Shown: positions 28,119 to 38,422, counted from the first letter of the stretch. The stretch is DNA of 64,000 nucleotides from [Leptolyngbya] sp. PCC 7376 (GCF_000316605.1 NC_019683.1:1906036-1970035), one strand, 5' to 3'. The notes: generated from the sequence alone by a model not told the origin. A program made the numbers and translations.

Positions 28119-28217
28119 CAGCGTAACTTATGTTGCTCGCCTATTCGTAGACGATGTCTTCTATAGATTTAAAGATTTAAGAAATATTTTTTAGATTATC
28201 CCCCAAGGAGCTTACCC

Positions 28218-28679
28218 ATGCTTAAGAAATTGTTTGGAAATGCCGAAGAAAAATTTGTAATGGAATTACCTGACTCTCAGGGACAAAATTCTAGTGCGGC
28301 AATGGCTCCTACTATTATCCAAAAAGAAGAAACAACATCTGCTCCAGCAGAAAAGATGGCAATCATCGCTGTCGATAGTGATGCAACGACAGAGATTGAC
28401 GTTCCTAAATCTGCACCTGTTGTAGCTCCAGAGCCCGTTAAAGCTGCGACTACAGCTCCTGCTTCTGCGCAAGCTGAAGTTGAGAAGGCAAGTACTCCAG
28501 CTGCAACAGTAGTAGAGGAGACGACTGAAAATACAGCAGTAGCTGCGACTCCCGCAGCGCCAGTCGGATCTTTTTCTGACAAGTTTCTAGTCAATGCGGG
28601 CAATACCAATGCTCGTCGTCGCCCCAGTAAAAGTATGGATCCATTTATGGGATTGGCTCGCACAATGGGTGGTCGTTAA
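28218..28679 (+). CDS. Hypothetical Ala/Pro/Thr-rich protein
   Basis: 153 residues with AAGGAG eight bases before the ATG and a good promoter upstream, so it is expressed. The N-terminus (MLKKLFGNAEEKFVMEL) and C-terminus (FLVNAGNTNARRRPSKSMDP, then FMGLARTMGGR) look like conserved short motifs. The middle (about 40-115) is low-complexity Ala, Pro, Thr and Glu, probably disordered. There is no signal peptide or membrane helix. I do not recognise a family; a linker-type protein with two short docking ends is plausible but unproven. A terminator follows at 28761. Confidence 0.75.
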   Translation: MLKKLFGNAEEKFVMELPDSQGQNSSAAMAPTIIQKEETTSAPAEKMAIIAVDSDATTEIDVPKSAPVVAPEPVKAATTAPASAQAEVEKASTPAATVVEETTENTAVAATPAAPVGSFSDKFLVNAGNTNARRRPSKSMDPFMGLARTMGGR

Positions 28680-28760
28680 ATTCACCATTGTATTGAGAGA
28701 CATATCAAGGCTGTAGCAACAACAGCTGAAATAATCGAGTTGGATTTGTTGAGTATGACC

Positions 28761-28787
28761 AGAGGGGCGATCGCCTCTCTTTTTTTG
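28761..28787 (+). terminator. Intrinsic terminator built on a HIP1 octamer
   Basis: AGAGGGGCGATCGCCTCTCT is a near-perfect palindrome centred on GCGATCGC (one G-U pair), directly followed by a run of seven or more T. It lies 80 bp beyond the stop of the gene at 28218. Confidence 0.65.
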
Positions 28788-28974
28788 TAGATTTATTTCC
28801 AAAACCTAGTGAAATAGCTTCAGTCACAGTGCTTCCAGAAGCATGTCAGATGTAGCCAGCTGATCATTGCGATTCCGATAATGCAACACTAATCACCTGA
28901 AATTTCCGGAAACCACCAAATTTAGAGAAACATCTATTTATAATGAGTCCAAACTCCTGTGTACTGCCGCGTCT

Positions 28975-31900
28975 ATGCATCCCAACGAGCCGGACTCTCC
29001 CGCACTTTCCGAACAGAACACGTCACCCCTGAAAAAGCACCGCCTTCTGATCGGACTGGTTATTGGCGCACTGGTTGCAGTGGGAGGCGGTATGGGGTTC
29101 GCTCGCTATTTCATTTTTAAACGCCTCTCGCCCACCATCGAAACACAACTGACAAATTTAATTAATCGCCCGGTCAACCTAGGGGAAGTAAAATCCTTTT
29201 CCCTAAATGGTGTTCGTCTTGGCTACTCCGAACTCCCTGCCACAGAAGATGAAACCGATCAGGTTTTGCTGGAAGGCGTTGTTGTTAATTTTAGTCTTTG
29301 GCCACTACTCACCCAACGCAAGCTCAATCTCGATATCACTCTCCTCAAACCCCAAATTTATATCGAGCAAGACATTGATAATGTGTGGGTCGCTCTCGAT
29401 ATTCAGGACGATGACGACGATGATGGCGGTGGCATCAAAGTTGATGTCAACAATATTTATCTCAAAAATGCAGATTTAACCGCGCGCTCACGCATGGAGT
29501 CGGGCACTCTACAAACCCCTATTGAAATAACAGTCCCCTATGGCAAGGGCAAGCTCGTTCAAAACGATGAAGCTATTGATTTTGACCTAGAGGGCACCCT
29601 AAAACGTGGCGGAACTTTAGGCGTAACGGGTATCGCGAATCTTACTGATAGTTCTTTTTCTCTCGATCTACGCGCCAAAAAGCTTCAAATTTCGACCGTG
29701 ACAGATTTATTGCCATTGCCTTTTACCCTGGCGGAAGGCTTGGTAGATGGCCAACTAGCGATGAATTTGGCACCCGGTGGTGAGCTCACAGATTGGCAAG
29801 GGGAAGTAATCACAGAAGGTACAACCCTGATTTTGCCGCAGTTGGTCAAGCCGATTAAAGGAATGGACAGCAAAATCACTTTTGAGGAACAGCGTCTAGA
29901 TTTTACAGATCTGTCGGGCAGCTTAGGGAAAGTAGATCTCGCTGGTGAAATGAATTTAGATCTCAGCGGTTCAATTGAAGGCAAGCTGATTAGTCAGCCG
30001 GTGACGATTGGAGATTTGTTGACGACGTTTGAGTTGGATGCGCCGGAATTTGTGCTGGATGGTCAGCTGCGTGCTTTGGTCTCTGTGACGGGGGCATTAG
30101 AGGAGCCGCAACTGTTTATCGATGCGGTCAATTACGATACGTTGACGTTTGACCGCATTACGTTTGATCAGTTTCAGGGCACGTTGGCGATTATTGGCAG
30201 TCAGTTTTTCGTTGAAAATTTTGTTGCCACACCAACTCTTGGCGGTCAGTTTCAGGGTCAGGGTTTAATTCAAATGCCAACAGAGGCATTCCCTGAAGGG
30301 GCGATCGCCATCAATACAACGGGCACTCAATTACCGACTAATGCATTGGCGCAACTCTACGAAATTCCAACGCCTGTGCCACTGGGAACGGGACAAGGGG
30401 ATTTTGTCTTTGAGGCAACGGTAGATAAAGTTGATCAGTTTGTGGTGTCAGGTTCAGCTGTCATTCCAGTCGCGGGAGGACTGGTCACCGCCACGAATTT
30501 GAAGGTCACCCAAGAACGTTGGCAAACTCCCGCAACCGCCCGTGGTTTAAGGCTCAATGAACTTTATACACAGCCCTTACCGCCTTTCGCAGAAAATAGC
30601 TTGGTGAATGGTGAGTTTGACGCAACAGGTGCACTTTCTCCTGATGCCGCAGATCCCGATCCGCTTCAAGTGACAGGTCAAGCGCGCACAACTCTCGCGG
30701 GCGGCACGGCGATCGCCAACAATTTAAGGGTCAAAGATGGCTTATGGAAAACAGATATTAGCCTTGAGGGATTAGAACTCAATCGTTTGGCACCGGATTT
30801 ACCACCTGTAGCTGCCACCTATAGCGGCGAGTTTGTGGCGGCGGGAATGCTCGATAATCCCAGTGCTGATGCCATCGATGCTGCTGGGGCGGGTCGCCTA
30901 ACCATTGCGGATGGTGGCGTAATTCGTACCGAAAATGTGGCGATCGCCAAAGGTGAATGGTATAGCCGCGCGGAAGTGGACAACGTTAATCTCGTTAACT
31001 TTTCGCCATTACTCGGCAACTACGTCAGCACTGTACCCACCAATGGTTCCTTCGAGGTACGCGGTGTGCTCGACAATATTGCCCTCGAAGCTGTGCTCGC
31101 CCAAGGACAAGCCGTCTCCCAACTCGCAGGGGGCAGGGTTGAAAGCAATAATATTACGCTCCAGCAAGGTGAATTCGCGAGCCAAATGGTAGCGATGGGA
31201 GTCGCCCTTTTCCCCTTTTCTGAGCAAATGACAGGCTTTGGTTCTGGTGAATTTGCCGTCATTGCCGATGCGATTAATCCTGACTTGAGTCGCTTACAAG
31301 TTCAGGGTGAGGCGCGTTTTAGTGAGGGACTATCGCTGATTGAGTCACCCCTACGGAGTAAATTTACTTGGACTGGCTCCCAACTCCAAATTCAAGAGGC
31401 GATCGCCACCGGATTTTCGGCCAATGGCTTAGTGGATATTAATACAGCCCGTTTAGAAACTGATCCGTTGGCCGCTATCGAAAATGTGGGATTAAACCTT
31501 AATCTCGCGAATTTTGAATTGGCAGGTTTACCCTTACCACCGAATGCACGCTCACTCACCTTGGCGGGACAAACCAGTTTTGTGGGGACAGTACAGGGGG
31601 CGCCGCTCCAACCCCAAGTCGATGGTAGTTTGCGATTCAATAATCTGGAGGTCGGGGATCTTATCTTTGAAAATCAGATCGAAGGCTCTATCCAAACCCG
31701 TAGCGATCGCCGTCTCCTCATTGCTCTCGAAGGGGAAAGCGATCGCCTCATTGCCCGTCTGAATAAAAATCTGCGTCCCGAACAAGCCGTACTTCAAGTT
31801 GCAGACACCAGCCTCGATGTTGCGGTGCAATACGGCACAAATCAAATTGACCCCAAACAACTTCGTCTCACAACCAAGAATTTTCCCGTTACCCTCGCCA

Positions 31901-34743
31901 AGGCGATCGCCCAAGACCAGCCCCAAGTTCAACAGATCGATTTTCCCCTTGCAGACATTCCGATGGATGGACGAATTTCGAGTGAGTTAACTGCGGATCT
32001 ACAAAACTTATCTGCTTCCGGTCGGTTAATTGTTGATTCCCCTACCGTTGGTGTGATTCGGGGCGATCGCCTCAACGGCGACTTTTACTACGGCAATAAC
32101 CAACTTGTCTTACGGGATATGGCTTGGCGACAACAAGGTAGCCTGTACGCCGTTAACACCACCATTAACCTTCCCAACGATAATAGCCAACCCACAATTG
32201 CCCTCACCGGACAAGTGGAACAAGGCCGCATCGAGGATATTCTCGTGGCAATGCAGCTGTTTGATTACAGCGACTTTCAAAATTTAGGCAAATTATCCCT
32301 ACCAGATTACTTTGGCAAATCCAGCATCTTTGGTGATAGCCAAGACCTCTACGACACTGTAGATCTCGTCAACCCAAGAGATTTCCCCAAAGAAGTAATC
32401 ACCCTTAATGTCCCCGCCGATCCAAAACTGATTCAACCCGATAACGATACCCGCCCCACTACCAGTTGTCGTGAACTGCTCAATCGCAATACCAGCCAGT
32501 CCCAAGATCCAAATACACTCTTCGTACGCAATAGCCAAGACTTATCCTTTGCCGAACGTGCAGCTCTCATTAACTGTGTCCAGACCAAAATTGCTCTCAA
32601 TGATCGCGAGGCAAGTAAGACTTTACTGCCAGCGCAACTTGCCGACTTACGAGGAGCAGTTAATGGCCAATTCACTCTCAATCTAGATAGTGAAGCAAAC
32701 CTTGAAGCAGACTTTGACCTCCGAGGTGGCTACCAAGAAATTACAGAACTCGGCGAAACCACTCTAATTGGACGACCGTGGCAGTGGGGCGCAATTGAAA
32801 TTCCCTATGTCGTGGCTCGCGGTGTCCTACGCAATAATGTGTTGACTCTCAGACCCATTAATATTCAACTGCCCGATGGCCAAGTCATTTTTATCGGTAG
32901 CTTTGGTGGCGAAACCCAGTCAGGACAGCTGCGATTAAATGAAATTCCCGTGGCCTTCCTCCAAAAATTTGTCGATTTGCCTGAAGCCGTTGGTTTACAA
33001 GGGTCGATTAATGCGAGTGCCAACCTTGCTGGTACGCCAAAAGACCCTTCTGCAAGGGGTGAGATGAGTATGACCAATGCGCGTATTAACGATGCCGAGA
33101 TTAGTGCGGTTACCGGAAACTTCGCCTATGAGAATGCCCATCTGGACTTTACTGTGGACGGCGAACTTCTAGAGGGGGTTGATCCGTTAACGGTGGTGGG
33201 TAGTATTCCCTATCAGTTACCGAATACAGATGTGGCTCCAGATAGTAATGAGTTGAAATTGACGTTTAATCTTAAGGATGAAGGGTTTATTTTGCTCAAT
33301 ATTTTGTCGAGAGGACAGTTAGCTTGGCTGGACGGTCAAGGTCAGATGGATTTGACAATTGATGGCGAGATTGATCCGGAAACAGGTCGCCCAGAAGATT
33401 TGATCGCGCAAGGGCAAGTGGCGATCGCCGATGCAGAGATCCAGGCGAAAACATTACCCGATGCCCCTCTCACTGATGTCAATGCAAAGATCGACTTCAA
33501 CTTTGATAACTTCACTATTCGCGAACTCACCGGAGACTTTAGTGGTGGGGAAGTCGATATCAGCGGCACTCTGCCAATTGCCCAAGCTAATGCAGAAGAA
33601 AACCTCAACGTAAAACTAAACGACCTTAACTTTGTCCTACCAGACCTTTACGAAGGCGGTGTCAATGGCGATCTCACCATTGCAGGCTCTGCCCTAGAAC
33701 CAATTATTGGTGGTGATATTAACCTTAGTGAGGGTCGTATTTTCCTCGTCGACAATCAACAACAAGTCGCAGTGACTCCACAAGGAACAACCAATACAAA
33801 ATCCGACCCTAAAACAACCGATACAAAGCAGCTGAAACAGTCCACAAAAATAGTCCCTAGCCCAGCAGCCCCGAATGTCGATCTCACTGCTCTCACCGAA
33901 TTCCGCGATCTAAGAATCACCCTAGGGAAGAATATACAAATTACCCGTAGCCCAATCCTAAATTTCCTTGCCACCGGCGATATGCTATTCAATGGCACCT
34001 TGATTGATCCAAAACCCAGCGGCATTATCGAACTCAAACGAGGCCAAGTGAATCTCTTCGCCACCCAATTCCGCCTCGACAAAGGCAATAAAAATACAGC
34101 AACCTTTATCCCCAGTCTTGGCCTTGACCCTTACCTTGATGTTGCTCTTCAAGCATCACTTGTCGAAACCCCTCAATCATCGCTAATCAACACAGATCCA
34201 TTGTCAGCAGAAGTTCAGGACAACAGCGTCTTTAGCGCAACCCAGATCGGCACTATCGAGACCATTCGTGTCCGAGCCAAAGTTGAAGGCCAAGCCAGCC
34301 AACTCGACAACAGCGTAGAACTGAGCAGTAGCCCGCCCCGCAGCGAAACCGAACTTGTTGCTTTACTCGGCGGCACATTACTTGATAGCTTCACATCAGA
34401 AGGGACAGATAGTGGTCTAGCCCTTGCCAACCTAGCAGGTTCTGCCCTACTCAATACCGTCCAAGATACAATCGGCAATGCCCTTGGGCTGAGCGAACTA
34501 AGACTCTTCCCCACAGTAATTGCTGACGATGAAGAAGACCGCAACACGACCCTTGGTCTAGGAGCCGAATTAGGTATCGATATCACGCCTAGTTTTTCCT
34601 TCTCTCTCCTCCAAATCCTCAATAGCAGCGAAACGACTCAATTTGGTATTAGATATCGCCTTAACGATGAAATTTTTATCCGTGGCTCGACAAATCTGAG
34701 TGATGATAGTCGCCTAACTGTAGAGTACGACCTGAAATTCTAG
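28975..34743 (+). CDS. TamB/DUF490-type translocation and assembly protein
   Basis: 1922 residues, the largest protein here. One N-terminal membrane helix (about 24-46) is followed by an AsmA-like start (LSPTIETQLTNLINRPVNLGEV), then about 1500 residues of repeated beta segments, and a C-terminal DUF490/TamB domain ending in FGIRYRLNDEIFIRGSTNLS and RLTVEYDLKF. TamB-type proteins span the periplasm as a beta-taco and move lipids or outer-membrane proteins with an Omp85 partner; the partner gene is not here. Odd points are six consecutive Asp near residue 145 and about five related units of 67-74 residues starting near 470, 542, 616, 688 and 755. A Ser/Thr/Lys-rich insert lies near 1605-1630. 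Confidence 0.85.
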   Translation: MHPNEPDSPALSEQNTSPLKKHRLLIGLVIGALVAVGGGMGFARYFIFKRLSPTIETQLTNLINRPVNLGEVKSFSLNGVRLGYSELPATEDETDQVLLEGVVVNFSLWPLLTQRKLNLDITLLKPQIYIEQDIDNVWVALDIQDDDDDDGGGIKVDVNNIYLKNADLTARSRMESGTLQTPIEITVPYGKGKLVQNDEAIDFDLEGTLKRGGTLGVTGIANLTDSSFSLDLRAKKLQISTVTDLLPLPFTLAEGLVDGQLAMNLAPGGELTDWQGEVITEGTTLILPQLVKPIKGMDSKITFEEQRLDFTDLSGSLGKVDLAGEMNLDLSGSIEGKLISQPVTIGDLLTTFELDAPEFVLDGQLRALVSVTGALEEPQLFIDAVNYDTLTFDRITFDQFQGTLAIIGSQFFVENFVATPTLGGQFQGQGLIQMPTEAFPEGAIAINTTGTQLPTNALAQLYEIPTPVPLGTGQGDFVFEATVDKVDQFVVSGSAVIPVAGGLVTATNLKVTQERWQTPATARGLRLNELYTQPLPPFAENSLVNGEFDATGALSPDAADPDPLQVTGQARTTLAGGTAIANNLRVKDGLWKTDISLEGLELNRLAPDLPPVAATYSGEFVAAGMLDNPSADAIDAAGAGRLTIADGGVIRTENVAIAKGEWYSRAEVDNVNLVNFSPLLGNYVSTVPTNGSFEVRGVLDNIALEAVLAQGQAVSQLAGGRVESNNITLQQGEFASQMVAMGVALFPFSEQMTGFGSGEFAVIADAINPDLSRLQVQGEARFSEGLSLIESPLRSKFTWTGSQLQIQEAIATGFSANGLVDINTARLETDPLAAIENVGLNLNLANFELAGLPLPPNARSLTLAGQTSFVGTVQGAPLQPQVDGSLRFNNLEVGDLIFENQIEGSIQTRSDRRLLIALEGESDRLIARLNKNLRPEQAVLQVADTSLDVAVQYGTNQIDPKQLRLTTKNFPVTLAKAIAQDQPQVQQIDFPLADIPMDGRISSELTADLQNLSASGRLIVDSPTVGVIRGDRLNGDFYYGNNQLVLRDMAWRQQGSLYAVNTTINLPNDNSQPTIALTGQVEQGRIEDILVAMQLFDYSDFQNLGKLSLPDYFGKSSIFGDSQDLYDTVDLVNPRDFPKEVITLNVPADPKLIQPDNDTRPTTSCRELLNRNTSQSQDPNTLFVRNSQDLSFAERAALINCVQTKIALNDREASKTLLPAQLADLRGAVNGQFTLNLDSEANLEADFDLRGGYQEITELGETTLIGRPWQWGAIEIPYVVARGVLRNNVLTLRPINIQLPDGQVIFIGSFGGETQSGQLRLNEIPVAFLQKFVDLPEAVGLQGSINASANLAGTPKDPSARGEMSMTNARINDAEISAVTGNFAYENAHLDFTVDGELLEGVDPLTVVGSIPYQLPNTDVAPDSNELKLTFNLKDEGFILLNILSRGQLAWLDGQGQMDLTIDGEIDPETGRPEDLIAQGQVAIADAEIQAKTLPDAPLTDVNAKIDFNFDNFTIRELTGDFSGGEVDISGTLPIAQANAEENLNVKLNDLNFVLPDLYEGGVNGDLTIAGSALEPIIGGDINLSEGRIFLVDNQQQVAVTPQGTTNTKSDPKTTDTKQLKQSTKIVPSPAAPNVDLTALTEFRDLRITLGKNIQITRSPILNFLATGDMLFNGTLIDPKPSGIIELKRGQVNLFATQFRLDKGNKNTATFIPSLGLDPYLDVALQASLVETPQSSLINTDPLSAEVQDNSVFSATQIGTIETIRVRAKVEGQASQLDNSVELSSSPPRSETELVALLGGTLLDSFTSEGTDSGLALANLAGSALLNTVQDTIGNALGLSELRLFPTVIADDEEDRNTTLGLGAELGIDITPSFSFSLLQILNSSETTQFGIRYRLNDEIFIRGSTNLSDDSRLTVEYDLKF

Positions 34744-34789
34744 GCATAAAACAAGAAAAGTGAACAATCTTTCCTGAGAAACGTTAACA

Positions 34790-34804
34790 TTAGTTAATAA
34801 CTAA
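34790..34804. promoter_or_regulatory. Perfect inverted repeat upstream of ftsH
   Basis: TTAGTTA A TAACTAA is a 7-bp perfect palindrome about 80 bp before the ftsH start. It has the size and position of an operator, but no regulator is identified; in AT-rich DNA it could be chance. Confidence 0.3.
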
Positions 34805-34881
34805 CCTGAATGACAGGATAAGACTCTCTTTTAAGAAAACCACCATATTGCTTATCCTCAAATGCTAGGAGGCTCCCAGTA

Positions 34882-36744
34882 GTGAATAAAAACAATAAAA
34901 AATGGCGCAGTGCAGGGCTTTATGCACTTTTGGCGATCGTTGTGATCTCCTTGGCTGTGTCCTTCTTTGATCAGCAACCCCAGAGCCGTGAAACATGGCG
35001 CTACAGTGAATTTCTAGAACAAGTTCAAAGTGGCAATATTGAGAGCGTTAAGATTAGCTCTGACCGTTCTCAAGCATTTGTTCCCGCCCAAGATGGGACA
35101 CCAATTCTCGTAAATCTTCCTCCCGGAGATACTGAGCTTATCGATATCCTCAGCAACAACAGCGTTGATATCGCAGTATTGCCTCAGAGCGATGACAATT
35201 GGGTCTTCCGTGCACTCAGCACTTTGATTTTCCCAATCCTGCTACTTGTCGGTTTGTTTTTCTTGCTTCGCCGTGCTCAAAGTGGCCCTGGTTCCCAAGC
35301 AATGAACTTCGGGAAATCTAAGGCTCGTGTACAGATGGAGCCTCAAACTCAAGTTACTTTCGGTGATGTCGCTGGTATTGAGCAGGCAAAGCTGGAATTG
35401 ACTGAAGTTGTTGACTTCCTCAAAAATGCTGATCGTTTCACTGCTATCGGAGCAAAAATTCCTAAGGGCGTTCTCCTCGTTGGCCCTCCTGGAACTGGTA
35501 AAACTCTCCTTGCAAAGGCTGTAGCTGGCGAAGCTGGTGTACCATTCTTCTCCATCTCTGGTTCTGAATTCGTAGAGATGTTCGTTGGTGTCGGCGCATC
35601 CCGCGTCCGTGACCTTTTTGAGCAAGCTAAGCAAAACGCGCCTTGTATCGTCTTTATCGATGAGATTGATGCTGTCGGTCGTTCCCGTGGTGCCGGTCTT
35701 GGTGGCGGTAATGATGAGCGTGAGCAAACTTTGAACCAACTTCTTACTGAGATGGACGGTTTCGAAGGCAATACTGGCATTATCATCATTGCGGCAACAA
35801 ACCGTCCTGATGTACTTGATGCAGCACTTCTACGTCCTGGCCGTTTTGACCGTCAGGTTGTGGTTGACCGTCCTGATTATGCAGGTCGTTTGGAAATTCT
35901 TAATGTCCACGCTCGCGGCAAGACGCTATCCAAGGATGTCGATCTTGAAAAGATTAGTCGTCGTACACCTGGTTTCACAGGTGCAGATTTGTCTAACCTT
36001 CTTAATGAGGCCGCAATTCTTGCAGCACGTCGTAATTTGACTGAAATTTCGATGGATGAAATCAACGATGCGATTGATCGTGTGATGGCTGGTCCTGAGA
36101 AGAAGAATCGTGTAATGAGTGAAAAGCGCAAGACACTTGTTGCTTATCACGAAGCTGGCCATGCCCTTGTTGGTGCTTTGATGCCTGACTATGATCCTGT
36201 TCAGAAAATCAGTATTATTCCTCGTGGTCGTGCTGGCGGTCTCACTTGGTTCACGCCTAGTGAAGATCGGATGGACTCTGGTTTGTATTCTCGCTCTTAT
36301 CTCCAAAACCAAATGGCAGTTGCCCTTGGTGGTCGGATTGCTGAAGAAATTATCTTCGGTGCGGAAGAGGTTACTACTGGTGCGTCTAATGACCTCCAAC
36401 AGGTTGCAAATGTCGCCCGTCAAATGATTACTCGCTTTGGGATGAGCGATCGCCTTGGCCCTGTTGCCCTTGGTCGCCAAAACGGAAACGTATTCATGGG
36501 TCGTGACATTGCATCTGACCGTGATTTCTCTGATGAAACGGCTTCTGTCATTGACGAAGAAGTGCGTGGTCTCGTAGAAGAGGCTTATGTCCGCGCAAAG
36601 GATGTCCTCGTTGGCAACCGTTCAGTTCTTGACCGTTTGGCTGACATGCTTGTCGAGAAAGAAACTGTTGACTCTGAAGAGTTACAAACATTGCTAATGG
36701 AAAGCGATGTCAAAATGGCCGCTTTCTCCAATGCTTCTGCATAG
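34882..36744 (+). CDS. ftsH: ATP-dependent zinc metalloprotease FtsH (FtsH1 type)
   Basis: 620 residues starting at GTG, with AGGAGG upstream. Two membrane helices (about 11-27 and 108-130) flank a short lumenal or periplasmic domain. The AAA domain has Walker A GPPGTGKT (201-208), Walker [13 protein letters not shown] and the second region of homology ([19 protein letters not shown]). The zinc site is HEAGH at 423-427. The N-terminus ([19 protein letters not shown], then [12 protein letters not shown]) matches Synechocystis FtsH1 (Slr1390) much better than FtsH2, FtsH3 or FtsH4. FtsH1 pairs with FtsH3 in a plasma-membrane complex that controls regulators such as Fur during iron stress. Two hairpins follow, the second a strong terminator. 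Confidence 0.95.
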   Translation: MNKNNKKWRSAGLYALLAIVVISLAVSFFDQQPQSRETWRYSEFLEQVQSGNIESVKISSDRSQAFVPAQDGTPILVNLPPGDTELIDILSNNSVDIAVLPQSDDNWVFRALSTLIFPILLLVGLFFLLRRAQSGPGSQAMNFGKSKARVQMEPQTQVTFGDVAGIEQAKLELTEVVDFLKNADRFTAIGAKIPKGVLLVGPPGTGKTLLAKAVAGEAGVPFFSISGSEFVEMFVGVGASRVRDLFEQAKQNAPCIVFIDEIDAVGRSRGAGLGGGNDEREQTLNQLLTEMDGFEGNTGIIIIAATNRPDVLDAALLRPGRFDRQVVVDRPDYAGRLEILNVHARGKTLSKDVDLEKISRRTPGFTGADLSNLLNEAAILAARRNLTEISMDEINDAIDRVMAGPEKKNRVMSEKRKTLVAYHEAGHALVGALMPDYDPVQKISIIPRGRAGGLTWFTPSEDRMDSGLYSRSYLQNQMAVALGGRIAEEIIFGAEEVTTGASNDLQQVANVARQMITRFGMSDRLGPVALGRQNGNVFMGRDIASDRDFSDETASVIDEEVRGLVEEAYVRAKDVLVGNRSVLDRLADMLVEKETVDSEELQTLLMESDVKMAAFSNASA

Positions 36745-36756
36745 GCGAATTTAGTG

Positions 36757-36779
36757 GAAACTCACAGACTGTGAGTTTC
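36757..36779. terminator. Perfect hairpin after ftsH
   Basis: GAAACTCACA, GAC loop, TGTGAGTTTC: a 10-bp perfect stem 12 bp past the ftsH stop, without a clear T run. It may protect the mRNA 3' end or act with the terminator 20 bp downstream. Confidence 0.5.
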
Positions 36780-36800
36780 ATTTACACTGAATAAATAATG

Positions 36801-36836
36801 AAAAAGTGACTCTCAATTTGAGAGTCACTTTTTTAG
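36801..36836. terminator. Bidirectional intrinsic terminator between ftsH and ycf34
   Basis: AAAAAGTGACTCTCAA pairs with TTGAGAGTCACTTTTTT across a single T, giving a 16-bp stem whose ends are an A run and a T run. It reads as a terminator on both strands and suits the convergent ftsH and ycf34 genes. Confidence 0.8.
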
Positions 36837-36887
36837 TGGGGATCTTATTTCTTGTCAGCAAAAAACGGGTTGATGCTGGATAAAAAT

Positions 36888-37136
36888 TTAGGTGGGAACA
36901 GCTTCGCCAGGGCGCAATTTTGCCCATTTACCATCTTCACGGGAAAAACTTTCACAGCCGACGACATCCCATTCCATCTCAATCATTTCACCCTCAGAAC
37001 GGATATTGACATTAATAGTTGGTTCTTTGGGTTCGAAGGTCGGGTCTTCAGTGAGATGGGGTTGTTGATGTTGAGTTTCGACCACATGGTAAGTCTGACA
37101 TCGATCCACATATTCACAGTTGATACAAATACACAT
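36888..37136 (-). CDS. ycf34: Ycf34 family protein
   Basis: 82 residues from the ATG at 37136. An in-frame TTG seven codons upstream is rejected because the conserved family start is MCICINCEYVDRC. Cys2, Cys4, Cys7 and Cys13 form the N-terminal cysteine cluster that binds a 4Fe-4S centre in Ycf34; CQTYHVVETQH follows. Synechocystis work links Ycf34 to maintenance of photosynthetic electron transport. The C-terminus (MIEMEWDVVGCESFSREDGK) is also conserved. It converges on ftsH with a shared terminator. Confidence 0.9.
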   Translation of the reverse strand: MCICINCEYVDRCQTYHVVETQHQQPHLTEDPTFEPKEPTINVNIRSEGEMIEMEWDVVGCESFSREDGKWAKLRPGEAVPT

Positions 37137-37307
37137 GCTACGCCTCGCTAACCTCAAGGTCTTCTCAGTATAGCGATTCTGTCAAAAGGCTTGGGAAGGC
37201 TGAATTAGTGGGTGGTGATCGCCGCAAGAAATATCAATCAATTTAGCCAATCACTATCGTAATTAAAGCGTGAGATATCTACTTGGTGATCGCCAAAGAA
37301 AGAGTAT

Positions 37308-38276
37308 TTAATACGTCTGAGTCGTGCCAAGCGGACAGGCTAGAGTTTGCCAACTTTCATCAAAATAAGGTTCATCAGGAATTTGACCACCTTTTTCAGA
37401 CTTTTTACACAGAATCGATACAGTCGTTGGATAGCCAAGCTCTACCTCGCTTTCTAACGCATAGACTCCACCGACAATATGGTGACCAGACGGCGATTTA
37501 GCGACAGCTTGGGAGGTGACTAATTTCGCATTTTCGCTGGTCAGATAATAGCTGTAATACTCAGTATCCTCAGACACTCCGATTTGTAACTCACTAATAT
37601 CACTTGTAAACGTTTCATTTTCTAGCCAAAATGCTTGTTGGGCACGGTTCATCGCCCCTAAGTTTTGCACTGCTTCGGTCACTTTACTTTCAGCTTCTGC
37701 TTCCTGACAGCGTTCTTGCATCATGTCGTAGCGTTCTTTCGACTGCTCAATCAATTCAGCAACATCCAGCGTTTGAATATCATTCAGAGATCCAATGGTG
37801 TTGGGGTTTAGTAGAGATAGATTAATTGTCGTGTCCAGATTAACGAGCTCTGACTCAAGCATAGCCATATCCTCACATCCTTGCCCTGTATCCCAGACAG
37901 AGAACATATCTTCGAGATTCAGCTCTTGGGGGGCGAGGGGGAAACGATAAGCGACTAAATACTGTTTTCCGGCAATATCAATCGTATTGCCTTGGGTAAA
38001 GTAGGTATTACTATAGACATTTGAAATTCCGAATAGGCTAAACCAAGTTTGGATCAGATCCGCAAATTCATATTGGCCCGAAATCCGGAATTCACGCCAA
38101 GAGCCATCCAGTTCACCCAAAGTTAAATCTAGGGGATGATCAGAAGCATCTGGCATGAGGGGATTAGCTTGGGCAGCGCTGCTATTTTGCTTCATTGCCG
38201 CTGGGGCGATCGCCATCAAACTAGCGAGACAAAAAGCAGCAGTTTTTTGTTGAGAAATCCAATGCATTATCTTCAT
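37308..38276 (-). CDS. Exported protein with type IV pilin-like (Pilin_GH) C-terminal domain
   Basis: 322 residues from the ATG at 38276; an in-frame ATG 15 codons upstream would bury the signal peptide. The N-terminus (HWISQQKTAAFCLASLMAIAPAAM) is a Sec signal. The middle (about 60-180) is a novel domain with WREFRISGQYEFADLIQTW. From about 200, NLGAMNRAQQAFWLENETF, then TSDISELQIGV and YYSYYLTSENAK match the globular half of cyanobacterial type IV pilin-like G/H proteins, but without a prepilin helix. Four Cys could form disulphides (CEDM, RCQEA, ILCKK, LACPL). It is a secreted or lumenal protein of unknown role, not a pilus subunit by sequence. Confidence 0.7.
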   Translation of the reverse strand: MKIMHWISQQKTAAFCLASLMAIAPAAMKQNSSAAQANPLMPDASDHPLDLTLGELDGSWREFRISGQYEFADLIQTWFSLFGISNVYSNTYFTQGNTIDIAGKQYLVAYRFPLAPQELNLEDMFSVWDTGQGCEDMAMLESELVNLDTTINLSLLNPNTIGSLNDIQTLDVAELIEQSKERYDMMQERCQEAEAESKVTEAVQNLGAMNRAQQAFWLENETFTSDISELQIGVSEDTEYYSYYLTSENAKLVTSQAVAKSPSGHHIVGGVYALESEVELGYPTTVSILCKKSEKGGQIPDEPYFDESWQTLACPLGTTQTY

Positions 38277-38422
38277 AGAACTCAGAGAATAAATCGTCCC
38301 CAATGGAGTTAGCTTCTCCATTTTCTCTAAAAAATTTCGGATAGCTCACTGTTTGCAAGGATTTTTATTAGCTCTGAATATAGATGACTTCTAAAGCAAT
38401 TAATTTATAGCCATATGTTCTC

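Noticed and set aside
35242-36480. Long minus-strand frames opposite ftsH
   Set aside because: They arise from the biased codon use of ftsH, whose protein is unmistakable.
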